A DNA stretch of 13,100 nucleotides, from positions 1-13,100 of the forward strand of contig DJXE01000040.1 in assembly GCA_002449595.1 (NCBI GenBank), written 5' to 3'. Position numbers and translations under genes: made by a program. Source of the stretch: Lachnospiraceae bacterium UBA7012 (GTDB lineage: Bacteria > Bacillota > Clostridia > Lachnospirales > Lachnospiraceae). Below the pieces are notes generated by a model. It made no database searches, was not told the DNA's origin, and was given only the letters and a program-made list of their open reading frames with translations. Positions 1-6,761 of this stretch are shown piece by piece (positions within the stretch are counted from its first letter, which is position 1; every line of letters starts with the position of its first letter).

Positions 1-232
1 GGCTGTAGGAGATGCCGTTCATTCTTGCAGCAGCGTTGATACGGGTGATCCAGAGAGCGCGCATGTCTCTCTTTCTCTGCTTGCGGCCCGCGAATGCGGA
101 TGCCATCGCGCGCATCACTGACTGCTTCGCGATCCTGTACTGTTTGGATCTCGCGCCCCTGTAGCCCTTCGCGAGCTTCAGGACTCTGTTATGCTTCTTT
201 TTAGCGTTTAAACCGCCCTTGATTCTAGCCAT
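1..232 (-). CDS. rplT: Large-subunit ribosomal protein L20 (bL20), N-terminal part, cut by the window edge
   Basis: L20 binds 23S rRNA early in assembly of the 50S subunit. Only the first 77 residues of a protein usually near 117 are inside the window. The translation begins MARIKGGLNAKKKHNRVLKL and continues with the very basic, arginine- and lysine-rich helical stretch typical of the family (AKGYRGARSK, RKQRKRDMRALWITRINAA). The ATG at 230-232 has a GGAGG ribosome binding site at 241-245 with an 8-base spacer. It is the third gene of infC-rpmI-rplT, 119 bases after rpmI. In Bacillus, L20 is the autoregulator of this operon, so it is the likely effector of the leader seen upstream of infC. 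The identification is secure. Confidence 0.97.
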   Translation of the reverse strand, partial: MARIKGGLNAKKKHNRVLKLAKGYRGARSKQYRIAKQSVMRAMASAFAGRKQRKRDMRALWITRINAAARMNGISYS

Positions 233-240
233 TTTATATT

Positions 241-256
241 CCTCCATTCCGGAGCG
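241..256 (-). promoter_or_regulatory. rplT ribosome binding site with a possible sequestering hairpin
   Basis: On the minus strand the sequence reads CGCTCC-GGAAT-GGAGG just upstream of rplT. CTCCG (254-250) can pair with TGGAG (246-242) around a GAA triloop, with one G-U pair, and this would cover part of the Shine-Dalgarno GGAGG. Nearly the same string occurs before purA (5241-5257). The stem is only five pairs, so any effect on translation is inference. Confidence 0.35.
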
Positions 257-301
257 GACACATGCGCCCCGGCACAAATCCCGTTATGTTCTCTCACAGA
301 C

Positions 302-326
302 CTCCTGTTCCAAAGCGGACCAGGAG
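302..326 (-). other. RNA hairpin in the rpmI-rplT spacer
   Basis: Within the 119-base spacer the minus-strand transcript can form a stem of CTCCTG with CAGGAG (326-321 with 307-302). After one mismatch, three more pairs (TCC/GGA) follow around a five-base loop. No T-run follows, so it is not an intrinsic terminator. It could be a processing or protein-binding element in the L35-L20 message. The pairing is seen in the sequence; any role is unproven. Confidence 0.3.
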
Positions 327-351
327 CTTTGCAGACTTCAGATGGTCCCGA

Positions 352-549
352 TCAAAGATAAGGAAGGACCTTCTTCATCGTCTTCAGATTCGTCTGGTCG
401 ATCTCGGTCGTCTGTCTGAGATTTCTCTTTCTCTTGGTGGACTTCTTGGTCAGAATGTGGCGCTTGTTCGCCTTAAATCTCATCAGTTTGCCGGTACCGG
501 TAACGGTGAAACGCTTCGCGGCCGACCTCTTTGTCTTCATCTTTGGCAT
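352..549 (-). CDS. rpmI: Large-subunit ribosomal protein L35 (bL35)
   Basis: L35 is a small basic protein of the 50S subunit. The 65-residue length is normal for the family. The start [14 protein letters not shown] and the [20 protein letters not shown] stretch are hallmark L35 sequence. The ATG at 547-549 is preceded by an AAGGAGG ribosome binding site at 558-564 with an 8-base spacer. The gene lies 51 bases after infC and 119 bases before rplT, the standard operon order in Bacillota. There is no sign of damage. Confidence 0.97.
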   Translation of the reverse strand: MPKMKTKRSAAKRFTVTGTGKLMRFKANKRHILTKKSTKRKRNLRQTTEIDQTNLKTMKKVLPYL

Positions 550-600
550 AGCTTTTTCCTCCTTGCTCGCGTCCGGAAGTCCCGGAACAGTTATTTTTGA

Positions 601-1137
601 TCAGCGCTTCTGTGTCATGAACATGGTCATCGTACGGCCTTCGACACGCGGCGCCTTGTCAACGATCGCAATGTCCTGCAGCGCGTTGGCGAAATCTGCG
701 AGGATATGCGCGCTGGAACTCATATGAGCCATCTCCCTGCCGCGGAAGCGGAGCGTCACTTTGACGCGGTCGCCGCGGGTGAGGAACTTTCTTGCGCTGC
801 TGATCTTGGTCGACAGATCGTTCGAGTCGATGTTGGGAGAAAGGCGGATCTCTTTGATCTCCACCGTCTTCTGCTTCTTCTTCGCTTCCTTCTCCTTGCG
901 CGTCTTCTCGTACTTGAACTTGCCGTAATCGATGATGCGGCAGACAGGCGGCACCGCCGTGGGTGACACCTTCACCAGGTCAAGTCCCTCTTCATCCGCG
1001 ATGCGCATCGCTTCCGCAGGGGTCATGATCCCGAGCATCTCACCGTTCGTGCCGATGACGCGGATCTCCTTGTCCCTGATCTGTCCATTGATCTGCTGAC
1101 GGTCATTTCGATCGTACCTGGTGTTATTGATGGCCAT
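601..1137 (-). CDS. infC: Translation initiation factor IF-3
   Basis: IF-3 binds the 30S subunit, prevents early 50S joining and checks the start codon and initiator tRNA. The protein has the N-terminal domain (roughly residues 14-83: INGQIRDKEIRVIG, VSPTAVPPVCRIIDYGKFKYE), a lysine-rich linker (80-90) and the C-terminal domain with the signature KVTLRFRGREMAH (126-138). At 178 residues it has normal length. The open frame continues upstream to 1203, but that stretch is terminator and leader RNA and is not counted as coding. The start is ambiguous. The ATG at 1135-1137 sits only 3 bases after GGAGG (1141-1145), while an in-frame ATC two codons later (1129-1131) has a 9-base spacer. Since infC genes often use rare start codons for autoregulation, the ATC is a real alternative and would give 176 residues. 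The gene is first in the operon with rpmI and rplT. Confidence 0.96.
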   Translation of the reverse strand: MAINNTRYDRNDRQQINGQIRDKEIRVIGTNGEMLGIMTPAEAMRIADEEGLDLVKVSPTAVPPVCRIIDYGKFKYEKTRKEKEAKKKQKTVEIKEIRLSPNIDSNDLSTKISSARKFLTRGDRVKVTLRFRGREMAHMSSSAHILADFANALQDIAIVDKAPRVEGRTMTMFMTQKR

Positions 1138-1166
1138 ATTCCTCCAATAAAATGGGTTTGAACAGC

Positions 1167-1188
1167 CCGCTTTCAATAAAAAAAGCGG
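1167..1188 (-). promoter_or_regulatory. Candidate antiterminator hairpin competing with the infC leader terminator
   Basis: CCGCTTT (1188-1182) can pair perfectly over seven bases with AAAGCGG (1173-1167), leaving an eight-base loop TTTTATTG. The first arm uses the 3' side of the terminator stem and the start of its T-run, so the two hairpins cannot form together. This is the expected geometry of a terminator/antiterminator switch. The pairing is seen directly; which structure a regulator favours is not known. Confidence 0.5.
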
Positions 1189-1203
1189 ATGCAAAGCATC
1201 CAC
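1178..1203 (-). terminator. Intrinsic terminator inside the infC leader (attenuator)
   Basis: On the minus strand GTGGATGC pairs with GCATCCGC (1203-1196 with 1192-1185; one G-U pair) around a TTT loop and is followed directly by seven T residues (1184-1178). This is a textbook Rho-independent terminator, but it lies 41 bases before infC and downstream of the operon promoter. It should therefore act as an attenuator, not as the end of another gene, and no other minus-strand gene lies upstream. Confidence 0.75.
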
Positions 1204-1327
1204 CTGTCACACTGGGGCCCGGAAAACCCGGAACTGTCCCGATATGAACGCCGGAAGCCTTCGCCGCCGGGTGAGAGTGGCACTCTGCTTGGTTGTAGCT
1301 GTCCGCGGCACGCCGCGAACCTTATGT

Positions 1328-1356
1328 AACTTACCATATATTTCGGGATTAGTCAA
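1328..1356 (-). promoter_or_regulatory. Predicted sigma-A promoter of the infC operon
   Basis: The minus strand shows TTGACT (1356-1351), a 17-base spacer and TAAGTT (1333-1328), with a TG one base before the -10 as in extended -10 promoters. The -35 matches five of six consensus bases and the -10 three of six. Transcription should begin near 1321, giving the leader described for infC. Confidence 0.6.
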
Positions 1357-1461
1357 ACATTTTTCCTCACCTTTTCTTTAACGAAATAATGGTTTATCCT
1401 ATTCAGGTACCCGCTCAGTCACATCGCTGCCTGCCGGGATAGAAAGGAAGCCACATTAATT

Positions 1462-2799
1462 ATGAAGCGAACGCTTTCTACCGCTTATCGCAGAAACCCC
1501 TTCCGGCTCATTCTGGCCGGATTTTTCCTGGTCATTCTTCTCGGAGCACTGCTCCTGACGCTCCCTGTTGCCTCGAGGGACGGACTCAGCGCCCCGTTTG
1601 AGGACGCGCTGTTCACCGCCACGAGTGCCGTCTGCGTGACCGGCCTCATCGTGCGGGACACCGCGACCGGATGGTCCGCTTTCGGCCAGACCATCATCAT
1701 TCTGCTCATCCAGATCGGCGGTCTCGGCGTCGTTACCGTCGCGGCCGCGACGCTGCTCCTGACCGGACAGCGGATCGGTATCTTCCAGCGGACGACCATG
1801 CAGGAAGCCGTCGCCGCGCCCAAGCTCGGCGGCATCGTCAGATTCACGAAGTTCATTCTCACGGCGACGTTCACGATCGAGGGCATCGGAGCGCTTCTCC
1901 TGCTGCCCACCTTCCTTCGCGATTACCCTGTCGGCAAGGCGATCTGTTTCAGCCTTTTCCACTCCATTTCCGCATTCTGCAACGCCGGATTTGACCTGCT
2001 CGGCGAAAAGCTGCCGTTCGGGTCCCTCGCGATCTACGCGGACAGCATCCCGGTCAACCTGGTGATCGCGGGCCTCATCATCATGGGCGGCATCGGCTTC
2101 CTCACGATGCAGGACCTCATTCAGAACCGCCTGAACTTTCACCGCCTGCGGCTCCAGACGAAGATCATTCTCATCACGACCGCGCTCCTGATCGCGGTCC
2201 CGACGCTGCTCTTCTTCCTGTTCGAGTTCCAGGATCACCCGCTGAAGGAGCGGATCCTGCTCTCCTTCTTCCAGTCGGTCACCCCGAGGACAGCCGGTTT
2301 CGGCACCTGTGACTACGGCGCGATGTCTGACCGCGGCCTGCTCCTCACCATCCTGCTCATGCTCTCGGGCGGCGCGCCCGGATCCACGGCCGGCGGTATC
2401 AAAGTCACGACCGTCTGGGTCCTCATCGCGGCTTCCGTCGCCTGCCTCAGCCAGAAGCAGGACGTCGACGGCTTCCACCGCCGCGTCGATCCCGAAACCA
2501 TCCGGACCGCGCTCACGCTGTCCTTCCTCTACACCGTCCTTCTGATCGGCGGATCCCTCGTGATCTCCTATCTCGAGGGCGAGACGGTCATCCGGACGTT
2601 GTTTGAATGCGCTTCCGCACTCGCGACCGTCGGCCTGACGGCAGGAATGACGCCGTCCCTATGCGTAGTATCGAAGCTGATCCTGATCGTGTTCATGTAC
2701 TTCGGGCGCGTCGGCGCGCTCACGCTGGCCTACGCGGCGGCCTCCAGGCAGCCCGTGCAGCACATGCGCTATCCTGAGGAAAAGATCATCGTCGGTTGA
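1462..2799 (+). CDS. ktrB: Potassium channel-like membrane subunit of a Ktr/Trk uptake system
   Basis: This is the pore-forming subunit of a KtrAB-type potassium transporter in the cytoplasmic membrane. The 445 residues hold four repeated membrane-pore-membrane units. All four selectivity-filter loops are visible: SAVCVTGL (55-62), SAFCNAGFD (170-178), TPRTAGFGT (274-282) and SALATVGLTAG (385-395). The GGAPGSTAGGIK segment (303-314) corresponds to the flexible intramembrane loop that gates the pore in KtrB. FGRVGALTLAYA (414-425) near the C-terminus is also typical. The length is nearer KtrB (about 450) than TrkH (about 480). The ATG at 1462 follows AAGGAAG at 1444-1450 with an 11-base spacer. 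The regulatory subunit gene ktrA follows 93 bases later. Calling it Ktr rather than Trk rests on length and on the single-RCK partner. Confidence 0.93.
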   Translation: MKRTLSTAYRRNPFRLILAGFFLVILLGALLLTLPVASRDGLSAPFEDALFTATSAVCVTGLIVRDTATGWSAFGQTIIILLIQIGGLGVVTVAAATLLLTGQRIGIFQRTTMQEAVAAPKLGGIVRFTKFILTATFTIEGIGALLLLPTFLRDYPVGKAICFSLFHSISAFCNAGFDLLGEKLPFGSLAIYADSIPVNLVIAGLIIMGGIGFLTMQDLIQNRLNFHRLRLQTKIILITTALLIAVPTLLFFLFEFQDHPLKERILLSFFQSVTPRTAGFGTCDYGAMSDRGLLLTILLMLSGGAPGSTAGGIKVTTVWVLIAASVACLSQKQDVDGFHRRVDPETIRTALTLSFLYTVLLIGGSLVISYLEGETVIRTLFECASALATVGLTAGMTPSLCVVSKLILIVFMYFGRVGALTLAYAAASRQPVQHMRYPEEKIIVG

Positions 2800-2892
2800 T
2801 CAACACTTAATAACCATTCAGGTCATCATTTTATCACAGACGGAGGTGCCGGTCTCCATCCGCGCCCCACGTCGGAAAGGCAGTAAAAAACC

Positions 2893-3537
2893 ATGAAAAA
2901 CGTACTTGTGATCGGCGCCGGCCGCTTCGGCCGCTACACCTGCCAGAAGCTCTATGAGCTCGGCGAGCAGACCGTCCTCATCGATATTCAGGAGGACCGC
3001 ATCGCCAAAGCGCTCGAGTACACGACCACTTCCCTGATCGGGGATGCCACGGACCGCGCGTTCCTCGAGACCATCGGCGTCTCCAACTTCGACCTGTGCG
3101 TCGTCGCGATCGGCGACAACTTCATGAGCTCTCTGGAGACGACATCCCTCCTGAAGGAGCTGGGCGCGAAAAGGGTCGTCTCCCGCGCGGCGGGTACTTC
3201 CCAGGAGAAGTTCCTCCTGCGCAACGGCGCGGACTCCGTCGTCTTCCCGGAGCGGCAGCTGGGCATCTGGACCGCGATCCGCTACAGCTACGACAACATC
3301 TCCAACTACTTCGAACTCGTGGACGGCTACGCCATCTTTGAGCTGAACGTCCCGGATTCCTGGGACGGCATGCGGATTGAGGACATCAGCCCCCGCAGGA
3401 AGTACGGCCTCAATATTCTCGGGATCAAAGAAGGCAGGCTGAACCCCAACGTCGACGGCGACACCGTCCTGCACGCCGGCGTCCCGATCCTCGTTCTCGG
3501 CAACGAAGAACAGGTCCGCAAAGAATTCCGTCTGTGA
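2893..3537 (+). CDS. ktrA: Cytosolic RCK/KTN regulatory subunit of the potassium uptake system
   Basis: The protein forms the cytosolic ring that opens or closes KtrB on nucleotide binding. The 214 residues comprise an N-terminal Rossmann RCK domain with the glycine motif GAGRFG (8-13), the acidic residue D31 after the second strand, and IGDAT (49-53). A C-terminal RCK_C lobe follows (about 135-214). One RCK unit of this size is characteristic of KtrA, whereas TrkA has two. The ATG follows GAAAGG at about 2875 with a rather long spacer, so ribosome loading may depend partly on translation of ktrB upstream. It is in the same direction as ktrB and followed 57 bases later by a small membrane protein gene. 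Family assignment is firm; the trkA name is an acceptable alternative. Confidence 0.94.
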   Translation: MKNVLVIGAGRFGRYTCQKLYELGEQTVLIDIQEDRIAKALEYTTTSLIGDATDRAFLETIGVSNFDLCVVAIGDNFMSSLETTSLLKELGAKRVVSRAAGTSQEKFLLRNGADSVVFPERQLGIWTAIRYSYDNISNYFELVDGYAIFELNVPDSWDGMRIEDISPRRKYGLNILGIKEGRLNPNVDGDTVLHAGVPILVLGNEEQVRKEFRL

Positions 3538-3594
3538 TGGCGACGCCGGAAACTGCTGGCCGCATCCGATCCGCATTTTTAAGAGGGACAAGCT

Positions 3595-3972
3595 ATGAAT
3601 GAAGACCTGAATCCAAACCTCTCCGGGAAGAAAGATACAGCAGAGAAAAAGAGATACACCCCTCTCCAGCGCGCCCTCGCCATTATCGCTATTGCGCTGC
3701 TGGTCGGAATGTACCTCCTGACGCTCGTGTTCGCGCTCCTCTCCTCCCCGTTCGCGGACCGCATGTTCCGCGCCTGCCTCGGCCTCACGATCTTCGTGCC
3801 GCTCGCGGCCTGGATCACGATCTGGGCGGTCGGCGTCCTGACGCACCGCGAGACCATCGCGAGCCCCAAGGTACTGAATTCCAATCCTGAAGAGCGCAGG
3901 AAAATGGAGGCCGCCGCCGCAGCCATGGCGGAGTCTTCGCTTACTTCTTCAGAGGACTCTCCCGGTAAATGA
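3595..3972 (+). CDS. Small protein with two predicted membrane helices, third gene of the potassium module
   Basis: The 125 residues show a charged, lysine-rich N-terminus (1-24), a hydrophobic helix at about 27-50, a short loop, a second helix at about 60-82, and a polar tail rich in alanine, glutamate and serine (98-125). This predicts an integral membrane protein with two passes. The ATG has a good ribosome binding site (GAGGGA at 3583-3588, 6-base spacer). It lies 57 bases after ktrA in the same direction, so it is probably cotranscribed and may be an accessory or unrelated passenger of the potassium system. I do not recognise a named family, though I recall similar small proteins after trkA in Lachnospiraceae. 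Its last 32 bases overlap the 3' end of purA on the other strand. Confidence 0.8.
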   Translation: MNEDLNPNLSGKKDTAEKKRYTPLQRALAIIAIALLVGMYLLTLVFALLSSPFADRMFRACLGLTIFVPLAAWITIWAVGVLTHRETIASPKVLNSNPEERRKMEAAAAAMAESSLTSSEDSPGK

Positions 3973-5236
3973 TATCGTGCCGGGACGGCCCGTTCGAGAT
4001 CATCGTGATCGGGTATCCGATCTGCGCCTCGATGAACTCGATGTAGTTTCTGCAGTTCTCAGGCAGTTCTTCATACTTCTTGATCCCGCGGATGTCGCAC
4101 TTCCAGCCGGGAAGCGTCTGCCACACGGGCTTTGCCTTCGCGAGCTGCCAGGTGACAGGGAATTCCGTCGTCACTTCTCCGTCGATATCGTACCCGACGC
4201 AGACCGGGATCTCATCGAGATAGCCGAGGACGTCCAGGACCGTGAGCGCCACGTCCGTCGCCCCCTGCAGGCGGCAGCCGTACTTGGAAGCGACGCAGTC
4301 GTACCAGCCGACGCGGCGGGGACGTCCCGTCGTCGCGCCGTATTCGCCGCCGTCGCCGCCGCGGTTGCGCAGCTCGTCCGCCTCATCCCCGAAGATCTCC
4401 GAGACGAACTCTCCGGCGCCGACCGCTGAGGAATATGCCTTGTTGACCGTGATGACCTGACGGATCTCATAGGGCGGGATGCCCGCGCCGATCGCGCCGA
4501 ACGCCGCAAGCGTCGAGGACGACGTGACCATCGGATAGATGCCGTGGTCGGGGTCCTTCAGCGTTCCGAGCTGTCCTTCGAGCAGGATCGTCTTGCCCTC
4601 ACGGATCGCTCTCTCCAGGAATTCCGGTACGTTCGCCGCATAGGGGGCGACGATGTCCCGGTACTCGCGCAGCGTCTCCATCAGATCGTCCGGACTGAGC
4701 GGCTCTTTCCCGTAGAGATTCACCAGCATCGTGTTCTTCAGGACGCAGATGTTCTCGACTTTCGCGCGAAGTTCCTTTTCATCCTCAAACAGTTCGCTGA
4801 CCTGGAAGCCGATCTTCGCGTACTTGTCGGAATAGAACGGCGCGATGCCCGACTTCGTCGATCCGTAGGAGCGGCCCGCGAGCCTCTCCTCCTCATACTG
4901 GTCAAAAAGCTTGTGGTACGGCATCACGATCTGGCACCGGTCCGAGATCATGAGCCTGGGAGCCGGCACGCCGCGGCTCTCGATCTCCGCGAGCTCCTCT
5001 CCCACTTTGTGAAGATCCAGGGCGACGCCGTTGCCGATGACGTTCACGATGTTCTGGTGGAAGACCCCGGAAGGGAGCGTGTGGAGTGCGAATTTGCCGT
5101 AATCATTGACGATCGTGTGACCCGCGTTCGCGCCGCCCTGAAACCGGATGACGACCTCCGCCTCATCCGCGAGCATGTCCACGATCTTGCCTTTGCCCTC
5201 ATCTCCCCAGTTTGCGCCGACGACTGCCTTGACCAT
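3941..5236 (-). CDS. purA: Adenylosuccinate synthetase, divergent clostridial type
   Basis: PurA joins IMP and aspartate using GTP, the first step from IMP to AMP. The 431 residues match the family length. WGDEGKGK (10-17) is the GTP phosphate loop with catalytic Asp12; NAGHT (37-41) carries catalytic His40; GATTGRPRRVGW (300-311) is the conserved substrate-loop region; SNGPSRHD (414-421) lies near the guanine-binding end. Several usual signatures are altered: EGQLGTLKDPDHG (220-232) where most enzymes have EGAQGTLLDIDHG, GSTKSGIAPFY (125-135) in place of G[ST]TGRGIGPAY, and AYSSAVGAGEFVSE (267-280) in place of AYTTRVGEGPFPTE. I recall the same changes in other Clostridia, so this is a clade trait. 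The ATG at 5234-5236 has GGAGG at 5242-5246. Upstream in-frame codons to 5383 run through the purB end and are rejected. It follows purB by 73 bases. Confidence 0.95.
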   Translation of the reverse strand: MVKAVVGANWGDEGKGKIVDMLADEAEVVIRFQGGANAGHTIVNDYGKFALHTLPSGVFHQNIVNVIGNGVALDLHKVGEELAEIESRGVPAPRLMISDRCQIVMPYHKLFDQYEEERLAGRSYGSTKSGIAPFYSDKYAKIGFQVSELFEDEKELRAKVENICVLKNTMLVNLYGKEPLSPDDLMETLREYRDIVAPYAANVPEFLERAIREGKTILLEGQLGTLKDPDHGIYPMVTSSSTLAAFGAIGAGIPPYEIRQVITVNKAYSSAVGAGEFVSEIFGDEADELRNRGGDGGEYGATTGRPRRVGWYDCVASKYGCRLQGATDVALTVLDVLGYLDEIPVCVGYDIDGEVTTEFPVTWQLAKAKPVWQTLPGWKCDIRGIKKYEELPENCRNYIEFIEAQIGYPITMISNGPSRHDIIYRESPLKK

Positions 5237-5240
5237 AGTT

Positions 5241-5269
5241 TCCTCCGTTCCGGAGCGATCAGACGCTCC
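5241..5269 (-). promoter_or_regulatory. Alternative hairpins covering the purA ribosome binding site
   Basis: In the purB-purA spacer the transcript has GGAGCG (5269-5264), CGCTCC (5257-5252) and CGGAG (5247-5243, part of the Shine-Dalgarno). CGCTCC pairs perfectly with the upstream GGAGCG over six bases with a six-base loop. Alternatively CTCCG (5255-5251) pairs perfectly with CGGAG around a GAA triloop and hides the ribosome binding site. The two pairings exclude each other. A small translational switch is possible, but both stems are short. Confidence 0.4.
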
Positions 5270-5309
5270 ATACCTCTGTCTTACCTTGCTGTTACAATAT
5301 CGAAATCTC

Positions 5310-6743
5310 TTACACATTGATCTCCGCTTTGACGCCGAGGTCCTCCTGATATCTGTCGAGGATCGGCTGCACCGTCTCCGCAAGGAACCGGTCCACCTGG
5401 TGCGGCGCGCAGCCGACGTAGCGCGCGGGATCCATGGACTTCTCCAGTTCTTCTCTCGTCAGGTGGAACTCCGGATCCGCCGCGATCAGGTCGAGCAGAT
5501 TGTTGTCGAGCCCCTCTTCCTTGACGCGCCGGCCCGCTTCCATCGAGAGCTGGCGGATCTTCTCGTGCATGACCTGGCGGTCCGCCCCTGCCTTCACTGC
5601 GTCCATCATGATGTTCTCGGTCGCCATGAACGGAAGCTCGCTGCGGAGCCTCTTCTCAATGACCTTCGGATAGACCTTCAGGCCGTCGGTGACGTTGAGG
5701 CACAGATCCAGGATGCCGTCCGTCGCGAGGAATCCCTCCGGGACGGACAGGCGCTTGTTCGCGGAGTCATCCAGCGTGCGCTCGAACCACTGCGTGCCGG
5801 ACGTGATCGCGGGATTCAGGACGTCCGCCATCACGTAGCGCGCGAGCGAGCAGATCCGCTCCGACCGCATGGGATTGCGCTTGTACGCCATCGCCGAGGA
5901 ACCGATCTGGTTCTTCTCGAACGGCTCCTCCACTTCCTTCAGGTGCTGGAGCAGCCGGATATCCGTCGCCATCTTCATCGCGGAGGCGGCGATCCCGCCG
6001 AGGCAGTTCAGGACGATCGTGTCGACCTTTCTGGAGTAGGTCTGCCCGGACACGGGATAGCAGCTCGCGAATCCCATCTTCTCCGCGATCATCGGGTCCA
6101 GGCGGTCGACCTTGTCCAGGTCGCCGTCGAACAGCTCCAGGAAGGACGCCTGCGTCCCCGTCGTGCCCTTGCTGCCGAGGAGCTTCAGGGAGCCTTCCAC
6201 ATGTTCCACTTCCTCCAGGTCCAGAAGGAATTCATTCATCCAGAGCGTCGCCCTCTTTCCGACCGTCGTCGGCTGCGCGGGCTGGAAATGCGTGAAGCCG
6301 AGCGTCGGCAGGTCGCGGTAGGCGCGCGCGAATTTCGCGAGCTCCGCGATCACGTTGACGAGCTTGACGCGGACCAGCCGGAGCGCGTCGCGCATCAGGA
6401 TAATGTCCGTGTTGTCGCCGACGTAGCAGCTCGTCGCGCCGAGGTGGATGATGCCTTTTGCCTTCGGGCACTGGACGCCGAACGCGTAGACGTGGCTCAT
6501 CACGTCGTGCCGGACAAGTTTTTCACGCTCCCGCGCGACGTCATAGTTGATGTCGTCCGCATGGGCTTTCATCTCCTCGATCTGTTCCTCCGTGATCGGA
6601 AGGCCGAGTTCCTTTTCCGTCTCCGCGAGCGCGATCCAGAGCTTTCTCCAGGTCCGGAACTTCATGTCGGGAGAAAAGATGAACTGCATCTCCCTGCTCG
6701 CGTACCGCTGTGACAGCGGACTTACATAAATGTCATTAGCCAT
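5310..6743 (-). CDS. purB: Adenylosuccinate lyase, long type resembling animal ADSL
   Basis: PurB splits fumarate from SAICAR and from adenylosuccinate, so it acts both in IMP synthesis and in the IMP-to-AMP branch. The 477 residues belong to the fumarase/aspartase superfamily. [14 protein letters not shown] (about 100-113), [16 protein letters not shown] (about 149-164) and the flexible signature loop [16 protein letters not shown] (about 284-299) are present, and [14 protein letters not shown] follows. The protein is longer than Bacillus PurB (about 430) and, from memory, looks closer to vertebrate ADSL than to Bacillus PurB along its length. The ATG at 6741-6743 is chosen because GGAGGA sits six bases before it; a further ATG at 6755 is itself part of that ribosome binding site. 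It begins 18 bases after the preceding TPR-like gene, so it is probably cotranscribed, and purA follows. Confidence 0.96.
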   Translation of the reverse strand: MANDIYVSPLSQRYASREMQFIFSPDMKFRTWRKLWIALAETEKELGLPITEEQIEEMKAHADDINYDVAREREKLVRHDVMSHVYAFGVQCPKAKGIIHLGATSCYVGDNTDIILMRDALRLVRVKLVNVIAELAKFARAYRDLPTLGFTHFQPAQPTTVGKRATLWMNEFLLDLEEVEHVEGSLKLLGSKGTTGTQASFLELFDGDLDKVDRLDPMIAEKMGFASCYPVSGQTYSRKVDTIVLNCLGGIAASAMKMATDIRLLQHLKEVEEPFEKNQIGSSAMAYKRNPMRSERICSLARYVMADVLNPAITSGTQWFERTLDDSANKRLSVPEGFLATDGILDLCLNVTDGLKVYPKVIEKRLRSELPFMATENIMMDAVKAGADRQVMHEKIRQLSMEAGRRVKEEGLDNNLLDLIAADPEFHLTREELEKSMDPARYVGCAPHQVDRFLAETVQPILDRYQEDLGVKAEINV

Positions 6744-6761
6744 CGGGTCCTCCATTCGTCC

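Larger units (their letters stand above)
1138..1321 (-). promoter_or_regulatory. Untranslated leader of the infC-rpmI-rplT operon, candidate L20-type attenuation leader
   Basis: About 184 bases separate the predicted transcription start from infC. The leader RNA opens with a hairpin (CGCGG/CCGCG, 1317-1313 with 1308-1304). It contains further GC-rich inverted repeats around 1215-1270 and ends in an intrinsic terminator (1178-1203) and a competing hairpin (1167-1188). In Bacillus subtilis the same operon has an L20-responsive leader that ends transcription early when L20 is in excess. Position and architecture fit such a leader. I could not check the sequence against the L20 leader model. The rest of the divergent spacer, 1357-1461, holds the upstream region of ktrB, and I found no convincing promoter for that gene. 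Confidence 0.6.

Noticed and set aside
1138..1203. N-terminal extension of infC from an ATG at 1203
   Set aside because: It would translate the terminator hairpin; IF-3 proteins have no such extension, and no ribosome binding site precedes that ATG.
1274..1286. AGAGTGGCACTCT, reminiscent of a T-box core on the plus strand before ktrB
   Set aside because: It lacks the ACCGCG part of the T-box and an adjacent terminator, and ktrB is not an expected T-box target. It is more simply a palindrome within the infC leader.
1380..1461. Promoter for ktrB
   Set aside because: Only poor matches (TTTAAC, 17 bases, TATTCA; or TATCCT) were found. A promoter must exist nearby, but I cannot place it.
1456..2478. 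340-codon minus-strand open frame opposite ktrB
   Set aside because: The protein is almost all charged residues (E, R, D, G) with no fold signature, and the opposite strand encodes an unmistakable KtrB.
2818..3846. 342-codon minus-strand open frame opposite ktrA
   Set aside because: Antisense to a clear RCK protein; no domain and no ribosome binding site.
3931..3959. Inverted repeat over the overlap of the two-helix protein gene and purA, considered as a bidirectional terminator
   Set aside because: Eight pairs with a wobble, a 13-base loop and no T-run on either strand; too weak to call.
5237..5383. N-terminal extension of purA upstream of the ATG at 5236
   Set aside because: It overlaps the end of purB, has a low-complexity arginine/serine-rich sequence, and PurA homologs begin at the MVKAVVGANWGDEGKGK position, which has its own ribosome binding site.
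5148..6713. 521-codon plus-strand open frame opposite purB and the start of purA
   Set aside because: It spans two clearly identified genes on the other strand, has no family resemblance, and is of shadow composition.
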